From an uncultured Acidobacteriaceae bacterium (GTDB lineage: Bacteria > Acidobacteriota > Terriglobia > Terriglobales > Acidobacteriaceae), in NCBI GenBank assembly GCA_903842065.1, contig CAIMKZ010000106.1, positions 186,001 to 250,000 of the forward strand: a stretch of 64,000 nt of DNA. Direction: 5' to 3'. This document shows, one piece after another, positions 9,301-17,872 of the stretch (position 1 is the stretch's first letter; each line of letters opens with the position of its first letter). The position numbers and the translations under genes are program-made. Under the pieces are notes generated by a model. It saw only the letters and a list, made by a program, of their open reading frames with translations, was not told the DNA's origin and made no database searches.

Positions 9301-9868
9301 TCAGCGTGTGCGGGTTGTAGTTGCCCGCCTGAGGATAGATCTCTGTATCCACGTGTGCGTGCTGCACTACGTTCTTGACCTTGTTCAGAATATCCGGGTC
9401 GCGAACTCCCGAATCCTCCACGACCGGATACTCGCTCAGATTGTCGCTGCTCATCGCCATCAGCTCGCCGCTCTGCGCGCTTACATGCAGCCAGTCCGGA
9501 AAGAGGATGTCGATCTGCTGGATATGTTCCTTGAGCGAAGAAATACTGCCGGCATCGCTCTGCGAATAGTAGGCCGCTCGCAGACCCTCGCCGGAGTTGA
9601 GGGGAATCTCAGAAGGCCGGCGCTGGGTGCTTCGACGCGCCGGGCGCGCGCCCTTCGCATTTCGCTGGGAGATATTGCGGTCTGGAACCGCCTTGTAGTT
9701 GTGGCTAGGCTCGGGCAGCAAGAGTTGGGGAAGAGGGCGGCTCAAAAAGACGTTAAAGATAAAAACCGCCACGACCAGCGTTACCGCGACGGCGCAGATG
9801 TCAAAGATGCGCCGCAGACGTTTCCAGCGCTTGCGTTGCGGGTCAAAAAAGATCTGCTCGTTCACCAT
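6338..9868 (-). CDS. Trifunctional membrane glycosyl hydrolase 18 / polysaccharide deacetylase / glycosyltransferase 2 fusion
   Basis: This 1176-residue protein joins three enzymes of polysaccharide metabolism. A membrane segment at about 22-43 follows a basic N-terminus. A GH18-type domain (about 95-470) has the catalytic-type segment GLSLDFENLP near residue 225. A NodB deacetylase (about 515-710) shows SFDDGPDP at 517-524, GNHTYTHPD with the metal histidines, RPPYD and LLHDGGGD. A processive GT2 synthase (about 785-1130) has LIPAYNEEK, DADTVI, AEDADLTM and QRFRW (about 1009-1013), with several membrane helices around it. A plausible job is making, partly deacetylating and trimming a beta-linked amino-sugar polymer, like PgaB plus PgaC in one chain; that is inference. 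The longer frame to 9946 lacks support. Confidence 0.85.
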   Translation of the reverse strand: MVNEQIFFDPQRKRWKRLRRIFDICAVAVTLVVAVFIFNVFLSRPLPQLLLPEPSHNYKAVPDRNISQRNAKGARPARRSTQRRPSEIPLNSGEGLRAAYYSQSDAGSISSLKEHIQQIDILFPDWLHVSAQSGELMAMSSDNLSEYPVVEDSGVRDPDILNKVKNVVQHAHVDTEIYPQAGNYNPHTLSWDKGVGAVFKDATKRALLHEQLMRLVEAYPVYQGLSLDFENLPADATPSYLVFVHDLYAEMHARNLRLYVSVSPDDSDAVYRSIAANADGVVLLNYDQHEIESDPGPAAAQSWFVANLQRMMSLVPREKIICAIGNYGYDWTLSIPNPKSRRKEQPVVVMTDLLSVSDAWQKASDADADLDLDYDTLNPHFEYVDQDKNQRHVVWFLDAVTVLNEMRVAREMGLQTFALWRLGSEDRSVWNIWDRPTAAESLGQLATVLPGHNVDTEGTGDILRITSLPKQGKRRVEVDSDEPDPRKKLIVDEHMEEYPLAYNAQLYGYHANEVALSFDDGPDPRWTPQILDILKEKGAKAAFMLIGQDASQNVRLMQRIAREGHEIGNHTYTHPDISEISPRQLNLEIKITDELFASKLGLHARYFRPPYDIDEEPDTDDEAAPVAVVQQLGLMVIGSKIDTDDWMDHPRRTPEEISDSVMAQLETMKTKPQYRGSIILLHDGGGDRAATVAALPLLIDTLRAQGYSIVPVSSLMGKTPAEVMPPLSFWQRVRTIPDSIAFSALDVIATGIVLIFFIGDVLMSARLVLVGLFAIVDRLRKPYRQTSASYNPRVAVLIPAYNEEKVIVRTIRSVLNSDYKNLHVVVIDDGSSDKTAEVATAAYTQEIASGLVQVLIKPNGGKAAALNHAIERIEEEIYVGIDADTVIAPDAISKLVPHFEDKRIGAIAGNAKVGNRVNLWTRWQALEYITSQNFERRAMDLFHIVTVVPGAIGAWRTAEVRAVGGYPLNTVAEDADLTMNLLEHGLRVDYEDRALAFTEAPVDMQGLMRQRFRWSFGILQAVFKHRAAFTRNRAMGLFALPNILIFQMLLPLVSPFIDLMFVAGVVNYGIDRYYHPEAASATSFEKLVVYFLGFLVIDFVTSSVAFSLERRHPANKGDGWLLFHIWLQRFAYRQVFSIVLFKTVKRAIDGKPFNWDKLERTAKMSKGTEAMMESGS

Positions 9869-10082
9869 GAACTCCCGGTTTCCGCGGCTTCCAGCATCCG
9901 AATCCCGGGCAAGACCGGAATCTGAATGCACTAGCCCTGCTATCAATCCTATAGGGCCGCTTATGCCTTTTGGTCAGGAACCGAAAGCAGGCTGAGCGGT
10001 TTGAAAGGCATTCCGCGCGAATTGGGTCTTCTTATCGGGGGAAAGACCCTCTCGGTCGGGCTACTCTATACATGGAAATCGT

Positions 10083-11534
10083 ATGGAACCCAATCGGGAG
10101 AGTCAATCCACATCCGCAGCCGGGCCCCTGACCCGACAACTGCTGCTCCACGCCGGCCTGGCGCTCGCCGCCGGAGCCGCTCTCCGCGCCTGGATGCTCC
10201 TCCACTGGTTTGAGGTCTACGGAGACCCGCTGGTCTACGGAGGCATCGCAAAAAACCTACTCCTCCACGGCCATTACGACCTCCTGAAGGCCAGCGGAAT
10301 CGTTGGCCCCACGCTGATTCGCCTGCCCGGCTACCCCTTCTACCTCGTTGCTTGTTTCAAGCTCTTCGGCATGGAGAACTACTTCGCCCCAGTCTGCGTT
10401 CAGATCGCTATCGAGCTGGCCGGATGCCTGCTCCTTGCTGCTTTTGCCCGCACCATGGCCACCGGACTCCGCACAGCCGATTCGGCCCTCGGCCGACGCG
10501 CCTTTGCTGCAACCCTCTGGCTCTCCGCGCTCTGCCCCTTCACGGCCTCCTATGCGCTGCGGCCCATGACCGAGACCCTCACGCTCTTTTCGCTGGCGCT
10601 GGCTATGTTTGCCATGGCGTGGTTCTGGCAGCGGCCGGGATGGCCTCCGGCCCTCATCTTCACCTTCGCCGTGACATTTTGTACGCTCCTGCGCCCCGAC
10701 GGCGCGCTGGCCGCCATCGCCTTTGCGCCCGTAATGCTGCTCGCCCTGCGAAAGCGCCCAAACCTGCTCGCCTCGGCAAGGATGATCGCCGTCTGCGTCC
10801 TGCTGGCCCTGGCCCCCTTCGCGGCCTGGGGCTGGCGTAACTGGCAGGTCTTCCACGTAATTCAGCCGCTTGCCCCCCGGCTTGCCATCGATCCCGACGA
10901 TAAGCCTAATCTCGGCTGGGAGCGCTGGATGAAGAGCTGGTGTCTGGACTTCGTCTCCACCTTCGAGGTCTACTGGCAGATTCCCGGCGAGACCTTCGAC
11001 GTCTCCACCCTGCCGGCGCGCGCCTTCGACTCCGAAGCGCAATATCAGGAGACCGCGGCGCTGGCCCGGGACTACAACGCCGGCGGGAAAAGGATCACCG
11101 CCAACATCGACGCGCGCTTCGGCAAACTGGCAGACGAACGCCTCGCCGCCCACCCCTGGCGCACGCGGATCTGGCTGCCTCTCGGCCGCCTGGCAGACAT
11201 GTGGCTCAGGCCCCGCAACGAGAACCTCCCTGTTGAACTCGACTGGTGGGCGTGGTCGCGGCATCCACAGCAGACGGCTGTCTCCTGGGCTCTCGCCGCT
11301 CTGAACCTGCTCTATCTGCTGCTGGCCGTGGCGGGGCTGCTTCTGCGGCCAAAGTTTGCGTGGCCGCTCATCGCCTACATGATCCTGCGCAGCCTGCTTT
11401 TGTTAACCGTGCAGGCCCCCGAGGCCCGCTACACGCTCGAGTGCTTCCCCATGTTGTTCGTACTCGGCGGAGTGGCGCTGGCCGCGTGGGTGGGCAGGTC
11501 CGGCAAGCGCCCGCGTTCCGCAACAGCAAAGTAA
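10083..11534 (+). CDS. GT39-like integral membrane glycosyltransferase
   Basis: This 483-residue protein has about ten or more hydrophobic segments and the layout of the PMT/ArnT-type GT-C fold, which moves sugars from polyprenyl-phosphate donors on the outer face of the inner membrane. The first outside loop has the acidic motif VYGDPLVYGGIAKNLL (about residues 44-60), where GT-C enzymes keep a catalytic Asp, followed by LIRLPGYPFY, typical of the family. It is divergent from the large GH18/deacetylase/GT2 gene across 214 bases and may act on a related cell-surface polymer, but acceptor and donor are unknown. Confidence 0.75.
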   Translation: MEPNRESQSTSAAGPLTRQLLLHAGLALAAGAALRAWMLLHWFEVYGDPLVYGGIAKNLLLHGHYDLLKASGIVGPTLIRLPGYPFYLVACFKLFGMENYFAPVCVQIAIELAGCLLLAAFARTMATGLRTADSALGRRAFAATLWLSALCPFTASYALRPMTETLTLFSLALAMFAMAWFWQRPGWPPALIFTFAVTFCTLLRPDGALAAIAFAPVMLLALRKRPNLLASARMIAVCVLLALAPFAAWGWRNWQVFHVIQPLAPRLAIDPDDKPNLGWERWMKSWCLDFVSTFEVYWQIPGETFDVSTLPARAFDSEAQYQETAALARDYNAGGKRITANIDARFGKLADERLAAHPWRTRIWLPLGRLADMWLRPRNENLPVELDWWAWSRHPQQTAVSWALAALNLLYLLLAVAGLLLRPKFAWPLIAYMILRSLLLLTVQAPEARYTLECFPMLFVLGGVALAAWVGRSGKRPRSATAK

Positions 11535-11697
11535 CTCGCCATCGTCTGGCTTCTTCATCGGGTCGCACGATAGCATGAGGATTCCCGGCAAAACTCGCGG
11601 AACAAGCCCGCGAACCTTCTCCGGCCCCCGATTGCCTCAATGGACCCTGCCGCCCGACTCGCGGTACGCGCGAGTTGAAGCCGATGGAGCAACCTGA

Positions 11698-12975
11698 ATG
11701 ATGACCGAAGCCCTCCGCCGTCCGCCCTCCACCCTCTTCCGCTGGGCGGTGCTGATCTTTGTCAGTCTGGCCATGTTCGGCAACTACTACGTGTACGACT
11801 GCGTGGAACCGTTGGCCGACCTGCTGACGCGGCAGCTCGGATTCACCGACGCCAACATCGGCCTGCTGCAGGCCATCTATTCTGTGCCCAATGTGGTCAT
11901 GGTGCTCATCGGCGGCATCATCGTGGACCGCCTGGGCGCGCGCAAGGCGATTCTGCTCTTCGGTACGACCTGCCTGGTAGGAGCGGTCATCACCGTTCTC
12001 CAAGGCTGGCTGCCACTGATGGCCGCCGGGCGGCTCGTCTTCGGCATGGGCGCCGAATCGCTGATCGTAGCCGTCACCACAGCCATTGCAAAGTGGTTCC
12101 GGGGCAAGGAACTGAGCTTCGCCTTCGGCATCAACCTCATGATCGCCCGCGCCGGCACGCTGCTCGCCCAGCGCTCTCCCTCCTGGGCGGGCTTCGCCTA
12201 CTCCAGCTGGCGCAAGCCGCTGCTGATCAGCGTGGGCTTTGCCGCCTTCTGTGTCATCGGCGCGGTCATCTATTGGGTCATGGAGGTCTATGCCGAAAAG
12301 AAATACGAGCTCGCGCCGGCCTCCTCCGACAAGGTCGTCTTCAAGGATCTGTTCAACTTCGGAGTCTCGTTCTGGTACGTCGTGGGCCTCTGCGTGGTCT
12401 TCTACTCGGCCATATTCCCCTTTGAGACCTTCGCCGTGAAGTACTTCCAGTATGCGCACGGGGCATCGCTTGAGCAGGCGGGCTTTATGCTCTCAATCCT
12501 CACCATGTCCACCATGTTCGGCACGCCGCTCTTCGGCTGGCTCAGCGACAAGATCGGTCGCCGCGCCCTGCTCATGACTCTCGGCTCCGTGCTGCTCATT
12601 CCCGTCTACCTGATGATGGCCTACTCGCATATGTCGCTTTTTGTACCCATGGCGATGATGGGCGTGGCCTTCAGCCTGGTGCCGGCCGTGATGTGGCCCT
12701 CCGTTGCCTACATCGTGGACCAGAAGAAGCTCGGCACAGCATACGGACTGATGACGGTAATCCAGAACATTGGACTGGCCGGCTTCAACCTGGTGATCGG
12801 CGGCGTGAACGATATGGGCCACGCCAGCGCGGCGAATCCCAACGGCTATCGCGCCGGGATGTGGATCTTCTCGATCCTCGGCTTCCTCGGCGTGGCCTTC
12901 TCGTTCCTGCTCCGCCAGCGCGAGACCGGACCGCACGGACATGGACTCGAAACCATCACACTTGGCGGCAAGTAA
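11698..12975 (+). CDS. MFS transporter
   Basis: This 425-residue protein has twelve hydrophobic segments and the loop signatures of the major facilitator superfamily: GGIIVDRLGARKA between helices 2 and 3, and GWLSDKIGRRA in the matching place of the second half. The start has two adjacent ATG codons (11698 and 11701). It stands alone, with 163 bases before it and a short gap before a convergent hydrolase. The substrate cannot be inferred; the overall look is that of the sugar-phosphate/nitrate-type groups. Confidence 0.82.
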   Translation: MMTEALRRPPSTLFRWAVLIFVSLAMFGNYYVYDCVEPLADLLTRQLGFTDANIGLLQAIYSVPNVVMVLIGGIIVDRLGARKAILLFGTTCLVGAVITVLQGWLPLMAAGRLVFGMGAESLIVAVTTAIAKWFRGKELSFAFGINLMIARAGTLLAQRSPSWAGFAYSSWRKPLLISVGFAAFCVIGAVIYWVMEVYAEKKYELAPASSDKVVFKDLFNFGVSFWYVVGLCVVFYSAIFPFETFAVKYFQYAHGASLEQAGFMLSILTMSTMFGTPLFGWLSDKIGRRALLMTLGSVLLIPVYLMMAYSHMSLFVPMAMMGVAFSLVPAVMWPSVAYIVDQKKLGTAYGLMTVIQNIGLAGFNLVIGGVNDMGHASAANPNGYRAGMWIFSILGFLGVAFSFLLRQRETGPHGHGLETITLGGK

Positions 12976-13049
12976 GCAGCCCTCGACCGCGCTGTCGGCC
13001 GCACACTGCTAGATTGCGAAATTGGATACGGCGGACAGAGAGCGACGTA

Positions 13050-13871
13050 TCAGACCGCCAGGAAATCCCCTATCAACTTTGCCAGCAGCTCCGGAGCGGT
13101 TCGCATCGCCACGTGGCCTTCGCCCTCCAGAACCTCAACCCGCGCGCTGCTCAGCACCCCGGCCAGCGCCCTCGATGCATCTTTCAGCGGATGCTCCGGA
13201 CTCTCGCTGCCCACCAGCATCATGGTGGGGCAACCGAGCGCGCGATAGCGCTCCACGTCTCCGCTCAGCCCGTCCATCACCTTAAGTTCTCGCACCCAGC
13301 CCGGCGCAAGCGTGCGCAGACGCTCCCAGCCCCGTGATGCCCGCATCGCCGCAATCTCGTCCGGCGGAATCCGGCTGAAGTTTTCAAGACCGAGTTCCAG
13401 AGCTCCATCTATGTCTCCCCGCGCGATGGCCGCCGCATAGGCCGCGTGTTTTTCGCCGGCGATCGGCCCACCAAACGGTAGCGGCGGCTCATAGAGCACA
13501 AGCTTGCGCACCGGTGTGCACATCGCCACGTCGAGCGCGCCGATAGCTCCAAAGGAGTGCCCCACCAGTGCGGCGCCTTCTCCGGCTGCCTCCAGCACCG
13601 CCTCGATGTCCTCGCACTCCCGCTCCATCGAGTAAGGGCCTTCTCCGTGCCCGCTGCGCCCTCTGCCCCGCCGGTCCATCGAGTAGCAGGTAAACTTGCC
13701 GGCAAGCAGCCGCGCCACACGCATCCAGTCGGTGTGCGTCGAAATGCTGCCGTGAACAAACACGACCGCCGGACCCTCTCCGGCCCTCAGATACCCGATG
13801 CGCGTTCCATCCGCGGACCGCACATGCCCCTCGGCCACGTGGTGAACCGTCTCTGCCATGCTGTGAGTCAT
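13050..13871 (-). CDS. Alpha/beta hydrolase
   Basis: This 273-residue cytoplasmic protein has the full alpha/beta hydrolase signature: the oxyanion-hole strand VVFVHGSIS (about residues 35-43), MDRRGRGRSGHGEG, the nucleophile elbow VGHSFGA (about 104-110), an acid after TMMLVGSESP, and the histidine in EGEGHVAMRTAPE (about 253). It resembles small-molecule esterases or epoxide-hydrolase relatives, with no cap motif that fixes the substrate. ATG 13871 has GAGAAG just upstream; a second ATG follows four codons later. Confidence 0.82.
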   Translation of the reverse strand: MTHSMAETVHHVAEGHVRSADGTRIGYLRAGEGPAVVFVHGSISTHTDWMRVARLLAGKFTCYSMDRRGRGRSGHGEGPYSMERECEDIEAVLEAAGEGAALVGHSFGAIGALDVAMCTPVRKLVLYEPPLPFGGPIAGEKHAAYAAAIARGDIDGALELGLENFSRIPPDEIAAMRASRGWERLRTLAPGWVRELKVMDGLSGDVERYRALGCPTMMLVGSESPEHPLKDASRALAGVLSSARVEVLEGEGHVAMRTAPELLAKLIGDFLAV

Positions 13872-13988
13872 CTTCTCTATCGTAAAACCTGCCCGCCCGC
13901 CGCACTGCTGCTTGTAAACAATCTGCCTCGCCAGTCCGTCTTAAAGACATATCCAACCACTCCGGGCCACATATAAAGGCTGAAAATT

Positions 13989-16900
13989 ATGAAGTCATAC
14001 CTCCGGTCCTGTGCCGCGGTGTCGGCGTCTCTGCTGTTGCTTGCAGCCATACCCGCAATCCTTCATTCCCAGGCCGTACCGGAGCCGCAACCCACCTCGA
14101 CCCTGCAACTGCCCGCCGACGAGGTGCTCCTCGAACTCGTCGTCGAGGACAAGCACAATCGCCCCGTCGTCGATCTCCAGCCCGATCAGATCGCCGTCAC
14201 CGACAACGGCGTACCGGTTAAGCTCACCAGCCTTAGGTTCATCTCCGGCAGCCGCACGGATCCTACGCTGGTCGCGTTGCTCTTCGACCGGCCCGGCATT
14301 GACAGTAAACAGCCCGCTGCCAAGACCGAAGCTATGGATGCTTCCTCCACATCGGCACAGGAGCTTTCCAAAGGCATGCAGGACGCGGCACGGAGCCTCC
14401 TCAAGCCCTTTCCTGAGGCCGGCTTTCAGTTCGCGGTTCTCGACGCATGGGGGCGCCTTGAGGCGCAGCAACCCTACACCGCAGACCGCAAGGCCATCGC
14501 GCAGGCGATCTCCGCTGCCGTTCAAATCGGCAATTATGGCGTGAAGGCCGAGCCTCCGGCCGCTGAAGCCCAGCTCGTCGCGGTCGCCAAGACCGGCCAG
14601 GTTCCGGGCGGCGCAGCGGTCAGCGCCGCGGAGCGCGCTCTCGCCCGTTCGCTCACCTCGGCGGTAGACAGCTCCAGCCGCATCGTCACCAGCCAGCACC
14701 TGCCCGCATCGCTCGCTTCTCTGCTTGCGCTGGTTGAGTCCATGCAGTCGCTGCCTGGCCGCAAGGCGGTTGTCTACTTCACCATTTCCAGCGGTTCGCA
14801 GGGCAGCCAGCTCAGCGACAGTTCCTCAAAAGCCGCGCTCCAGTCGATTCTTGGCGCGGCCAACCGCGCCGGCGTCAGCATTTACATCGTGCGGGTCAGC
14901 GACCTCAGCGCCGCCCACCAGTTGGCCGCCATCATGAACGGCTACGCGGCCATGAGCCTTGGCTCCGACGACGTCCAGCGCGCGCCCAGCACCAGCGCAT
15001 CCGGAGTCACTACCAGCAGCTATCAAACCTCACGCGCCGCCATGTATGGCGGCGCCTCTGAGATGCGCCAGATCACCGCACAGCAGTCCGGCCAAAACGC
15101 CGTGCACGATGCTCTGGATGGGCTGGCCAAAGGCACCGGCGGAGATGCCCTCAACGCGGCCGAAAATCTCGCCGGACCGGCAAAGCAACTGGTGCGCGAT
15201 CTCTCCTCCTTCTACGAAGCCGCCTATGCGCCGCCTGCCGGCACGCTCGACGGCAGCTTTCACGCAACCGACGTCAAGCTCATCCGTACCGGCCTCACGG
15301 TTCGCGCCCGCTCCGGATATCTCGCCCTGCCCCGCAACGCCGGCTTCACGCAACCGCCCCAGCCCTTTGAAGTGCCCCTCATGGCGCTGCTCAGCCGGCC
15401 CCAGATTCCGACAGACATCAACTTCCGCGCCGCCGCCATCCACATCGGCCATCAGGAGGAGGGCGACCTGAGCCTCGCAGCTGTCGAGGTTCCCATCGCC
15501 TCCATCGAGACCAGCGAAGACAACTCCACCCATCTCGTCTCAGCCCACCTCGCCATCCTCGCCAGCATCAAAGACAGCACCGGTATAGTCATCGAGCGCT
15601 TCAGCGAAGACATTCCGGCGCGCTGGTCCTCATCCAACGGAGCCACGGCAAAGCCGCAGACGTTCTCCCTCGAGCGTCCCTTCTCAGCGCCTCCCGGCGA
15701 ATACACGCTTGAAGCAGCGGTCCTCGACTCCATCAGCGGCAAGGCCGGAGTGATCCGCGAGCCCTTTACCATCGCACCCGCCGCCGGCGTACCCGAGTTG
15801 AGCCAACTCGTTCTGGTCCGCGCCATTGAGCCCGCGTCCGCCTCCGATGCCGGTTCCACTCCGCTCTCCTTCGGCGACAACCGCGTGCTGCCCAACCTCA
15901 ACAACGAGCTGCCCGCCGGAACGCAGAAGATATCGGTCTACTACCTCGCCCACACCGACCCCGCATCGAAAGATCCCGCAAGCGTCAAACTCGAGGTGCT
16001 TCGCGGCGGAACGCCTCTCACCGGTGCCATTCTCGAGTCGAACCTCCAGACGGACTCCGAGTTTCATCCCATCGTCAACAGCTTCTCCATCCGTAACGCC
16101 CCGGCGGGCGGATACGAGTTGCGCGCCACCATCACCCAGGGCGAACGTTCCGCCTCCTCTTTCGTCTTCTTCAACATGGCCGGAGACCCCGCCGACTCTG
16201 ACCCTGTAAGCGTTCCGGTGCTCGACGATCCCACCAACCTCAAGTCCGCGGACAACTCCGTTGCCAGCCTGACACCCGTGCAGATCACCCAGGTCCTCGC
16301 CGACGCACGAAAGTACGCACTCGACTACGCAGCCTCGCTGCCCAACCTCATCTGCCAGCAGGTCACCTCGCGCTCCCAGGACGCGAGCGGAGACGGCAAG
16401 TGGAAGCACACCGACTCCATCGTCGAGATACTCACCTACGTCGATCATGAGGAAAGCCGAACCGTCCTCGGCAGCGAAGTGTACGGAAGCACCAGGAACG
16501 CCGCTCAGACCAAAGGCAACGGCATGAACTCCGCCGGCGAGTTCGGAGAAGCCCTCGGCGGCATCTTCAAGCCGGCCGCAAATGCCGAGATCATATGGAA
16601 GGAGTCGGCCATGCTCGCCGGAAAACCGGTCGAGGTCTTCGAGTATCGTATCGAGAAGGCAAACTCCACCTTCTCGCTGCACTCCCCGTCCGGCTACGCC
16701 AACGTGGGCTACTACGGCCGCATCTACGTAGACCGCGCCACCCGCGGCGTCCGCAGCTTCACCATGCTCACCGACGAGGCGCCCAAAGACTACGCCATTC
16801 GCCGCGCCGCCGTGCGCATCGACTACGACTACGTCTCCATCAACGAGCACGACTATCTGGTTCCGGTCAGCGCCGAGGTCGTCGTCAGCCAGGGCAAGAG

Positions 16901-16997
16901 GCTGCTTGAACGCAATCAGATCGAGTTCACCAGCTTCCGCCGCTTCGGCTCAAACGTGCGCATCGTCGGCGACGACCCGGCCGCGAAGACGAAGTAG
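13989..16997 (+). CDS. Large exported VWFA-related Acidobacterial-type protein
   Basis: This 1002-residue protein starts with a signal peptide (about residues 1-29, ending AILHSQA). Next comes the block VLLELVVEDKHNRPVVDL and ITVTDNGV-like text that marks the VWFA-related Acidobacterial domain (TIGR03436 type). A von Willebrand A-like region (about 85-330) follows, with TLVALLFDRPG in place of the classic DxSxS metal site and GRKAVVYFTISSG later. The remainder (about 340-1000) is strand-rich and likely holds Ig-like modules plus a C-terminal beta domain. It is probably a periplasmic or surface protein; no enzymatic motif is seen. Stand-alone gene. Confidence 0.82.
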   Translation: MKSYLRSCAAVSASLLLLAAIPAILHSQAVPEPQPTSTLQLPADEVLLELVVEDKHNRPVVDLQPDQIAVTDNGVPVKLTSLRFISGSRTDPTLVALLFDRPGIDSKQPAAKTEAMDASSTSAQELSKGMQDAARSLLKPFPEAGFQFAVLDAWGRLEAQQPYTADRKAIAQAISAAVQIGNYGVKAEPPAAEAQLVAVAKTGQVPGGAAVSAAERALARSLTSAVDSSSRIVTSQHLPASLASLLALVESMQSLPGRKAVVYFTISSGSQGSQLSDSSSKAALQSILGAANRAGVSIYIVRVSDLSAAHQLAAIMNGYAAMSLGSDDVQRAPSTSASGVTTSSYQTSRAAMYGGASEMRQITAQQSGQNAVHDALDGLAKGTGGDALNAAENLAGPAKQLVRDLSSFYEAAYAPPAGTLDGSFHATDVKLIRTGLTVRARSGYLALPRNAGFTQPPQPFEVPLMALLSRPQIPTDINFRAAAIHIGHQEEGDLSLAAVEVPIASIETSEDNSTHLVSAHLAILASIKDSTGIVIERFSEDIPARWSSSNGATAKPQTFSLERPFSAPPGEYTLEAAVLDSISGKAGVIREPFTIAPAAGVPELSQLVLVRAIEPASASDAGSTPLSFGDNRVLPNLNNELPAGTQKISVYYLAHTDPASKDPASVKLEVLRGGTPLTGAILESNLQTDSEFHPIVNSFSIRNAPAGGYELRATITQGERSASSFVFFNMAGDPADSDPVSVPVLDDPTNLKSADNSVASLTPVQITQVLADARKYALDYAASLPNLICQQVTSRSQDASGDGKWKHTDSIVEILTYVDHEESRTVLGSEVYGSTRNAAQTKGNGMNSAGEFGEALGGIFKPAANAEIIWKESAMLAGKPVEVFEYRIEKANSTFSLHSPSGYANVGYYGRIYVDRATRGVRSFTMLTDEAPKDYAIRRAAVRIDYDYVSINEHDYLVPVSAEVVVSQGKRLLERNQIEFTSFRRFGSNVRIVGDDPAAKTK

Positions 16998-17033
16998 TAC
17001 AAACGCGAACTGGGCCGGGAGGTGCTGGGTGCG

Positions 17034-17066
17034 CCATCCATCGTGCGTTCTTTGCGCGATGGGTGG
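17034..17066. repeat. Dispersed hairpin repeat, diverged copy
   Basis: CCATCCATCGTGC (17034-17046) pairs with GCGCGATGGGTGG (17054-17066), using two G-T wobbles, around a seven-base loop. It is followed by GGGAAAGCACA, the same flank found after the hairpin at 29067-29092, so it seems to belong to the same family as 4714-4755 and 21075-21116. It sits between the VWFA gene and a small secreted protein. Confidence 0.55.
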
Positions 17067-17128
17067 GAAAGCACATCCCTCAACCGGCACTTCGCAACCA
17101 CCCAACCTACGCGCTATCATGGCCCATC

Positions 17129-17836
17129 ATGAAAACGCGATTCGCAAGGCTACTCTTGTTTGCCTGTGTTCTTTCACTCGCCGCTGCATCGGCTTCGGCA
17201 CAGGGCCCCTTCTCCGGCGGAGCGTCAGCCAAGCCCCAGTGCGACGGCCTCGTAGGTACCTGGGTCAGCCAGAGCGCAACCATCGACCTGCGCAAGGACG
17301 GCACTACTGAGGTCAATGGCGTTGCCTATCGCTACGCAGGCGACGGCAAGATCATCACCCTGGTCGGCATCGACGGCACCTATCGCTATCCCTACCAGCT
17401 CAAGGGTGACATCCTGATCGTGCTCATCAACGGCGTGCTCCAGACCTTCCAATGCGGTGCGGCCGGTGCGGCGCCATCCGGCGGCAACATGAACGGCGGC
17501 AACGCCGGCGGCATCACTCCCCAACTGCTGCTGTCCAGTGCCTGGTGTACCTTCTCCTACAACAAGATCACCGGCTACTCCAACTCCACCCGCTACGTCT
17601 TCAGCTCAAACGGCACATTCAGCACCGGTGGCCGCGCTGAAGGTTCATCGAGCGGCTACGGAGGCTCCATGGCCAGCCAGCGCAACTCCCAGGCCGCAGG
17701 CGTCTGGAAGGTCGCCAACGGTGTCCTCTACATCGGCGACTCTGTGCCGCAGCCCGTCGAGACCCAGCTCAAGCGCAACAACAACGGCAGCGTCATCGTG
17801 GTAGCCGACGGAGTCGAATACTCGCAGTGCCGGTGA
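17129..17836 (+). CDS. Small secreted protein of unknown function
   Basis: This 235-residue protein has a clear signal peptide (MKTRFARLLLFACVLSLAAA, cleavage near ASAQG at residue 24). Two similar halves are suggested. Residues 36-110 contain CDGLVGTWVSQSATIDL and GTYRYPYQL. Residues 135-235 contain SSAWCTFSYNKITGYSNS and YSQCR at the very end. Each half pairs cysteines and ends in a strand. A Gly/Asn/Ser-rich linker joins them. The pattern is like small lipocalin-like or copper-resistance-like beta proteins that report 'GTW' motifs, but I do not recognise a specific family. The ATG at 17129 is chosen because the signal peptide begins there. Confidence 0.7.
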   Translation: MKTRFARLLLFACVLSLAAASASAQGPFSGGASAKPQCDGLVGTWVSQSATIDLRKDGTTEVNGVAYRYAGDGKIITLVGIDGTYRYPYQLKGDILIVLINGVLQTFQCGAAGAAPSGGNMNGGNAGGITPQLLLSSAWCTFSYNKITGYSNSTRYVFSSNGTFSTGGRAEGSSSGYGGSMASQRNSQAAGVWKVANGVLYIGDSVPQPVETQLKRNNNGSVIVVADGVEYSQCR

Positions 17837-17872
17837 GTTGGGTAGCCTGCAAATCTGTACCAGTTGCTCGCC

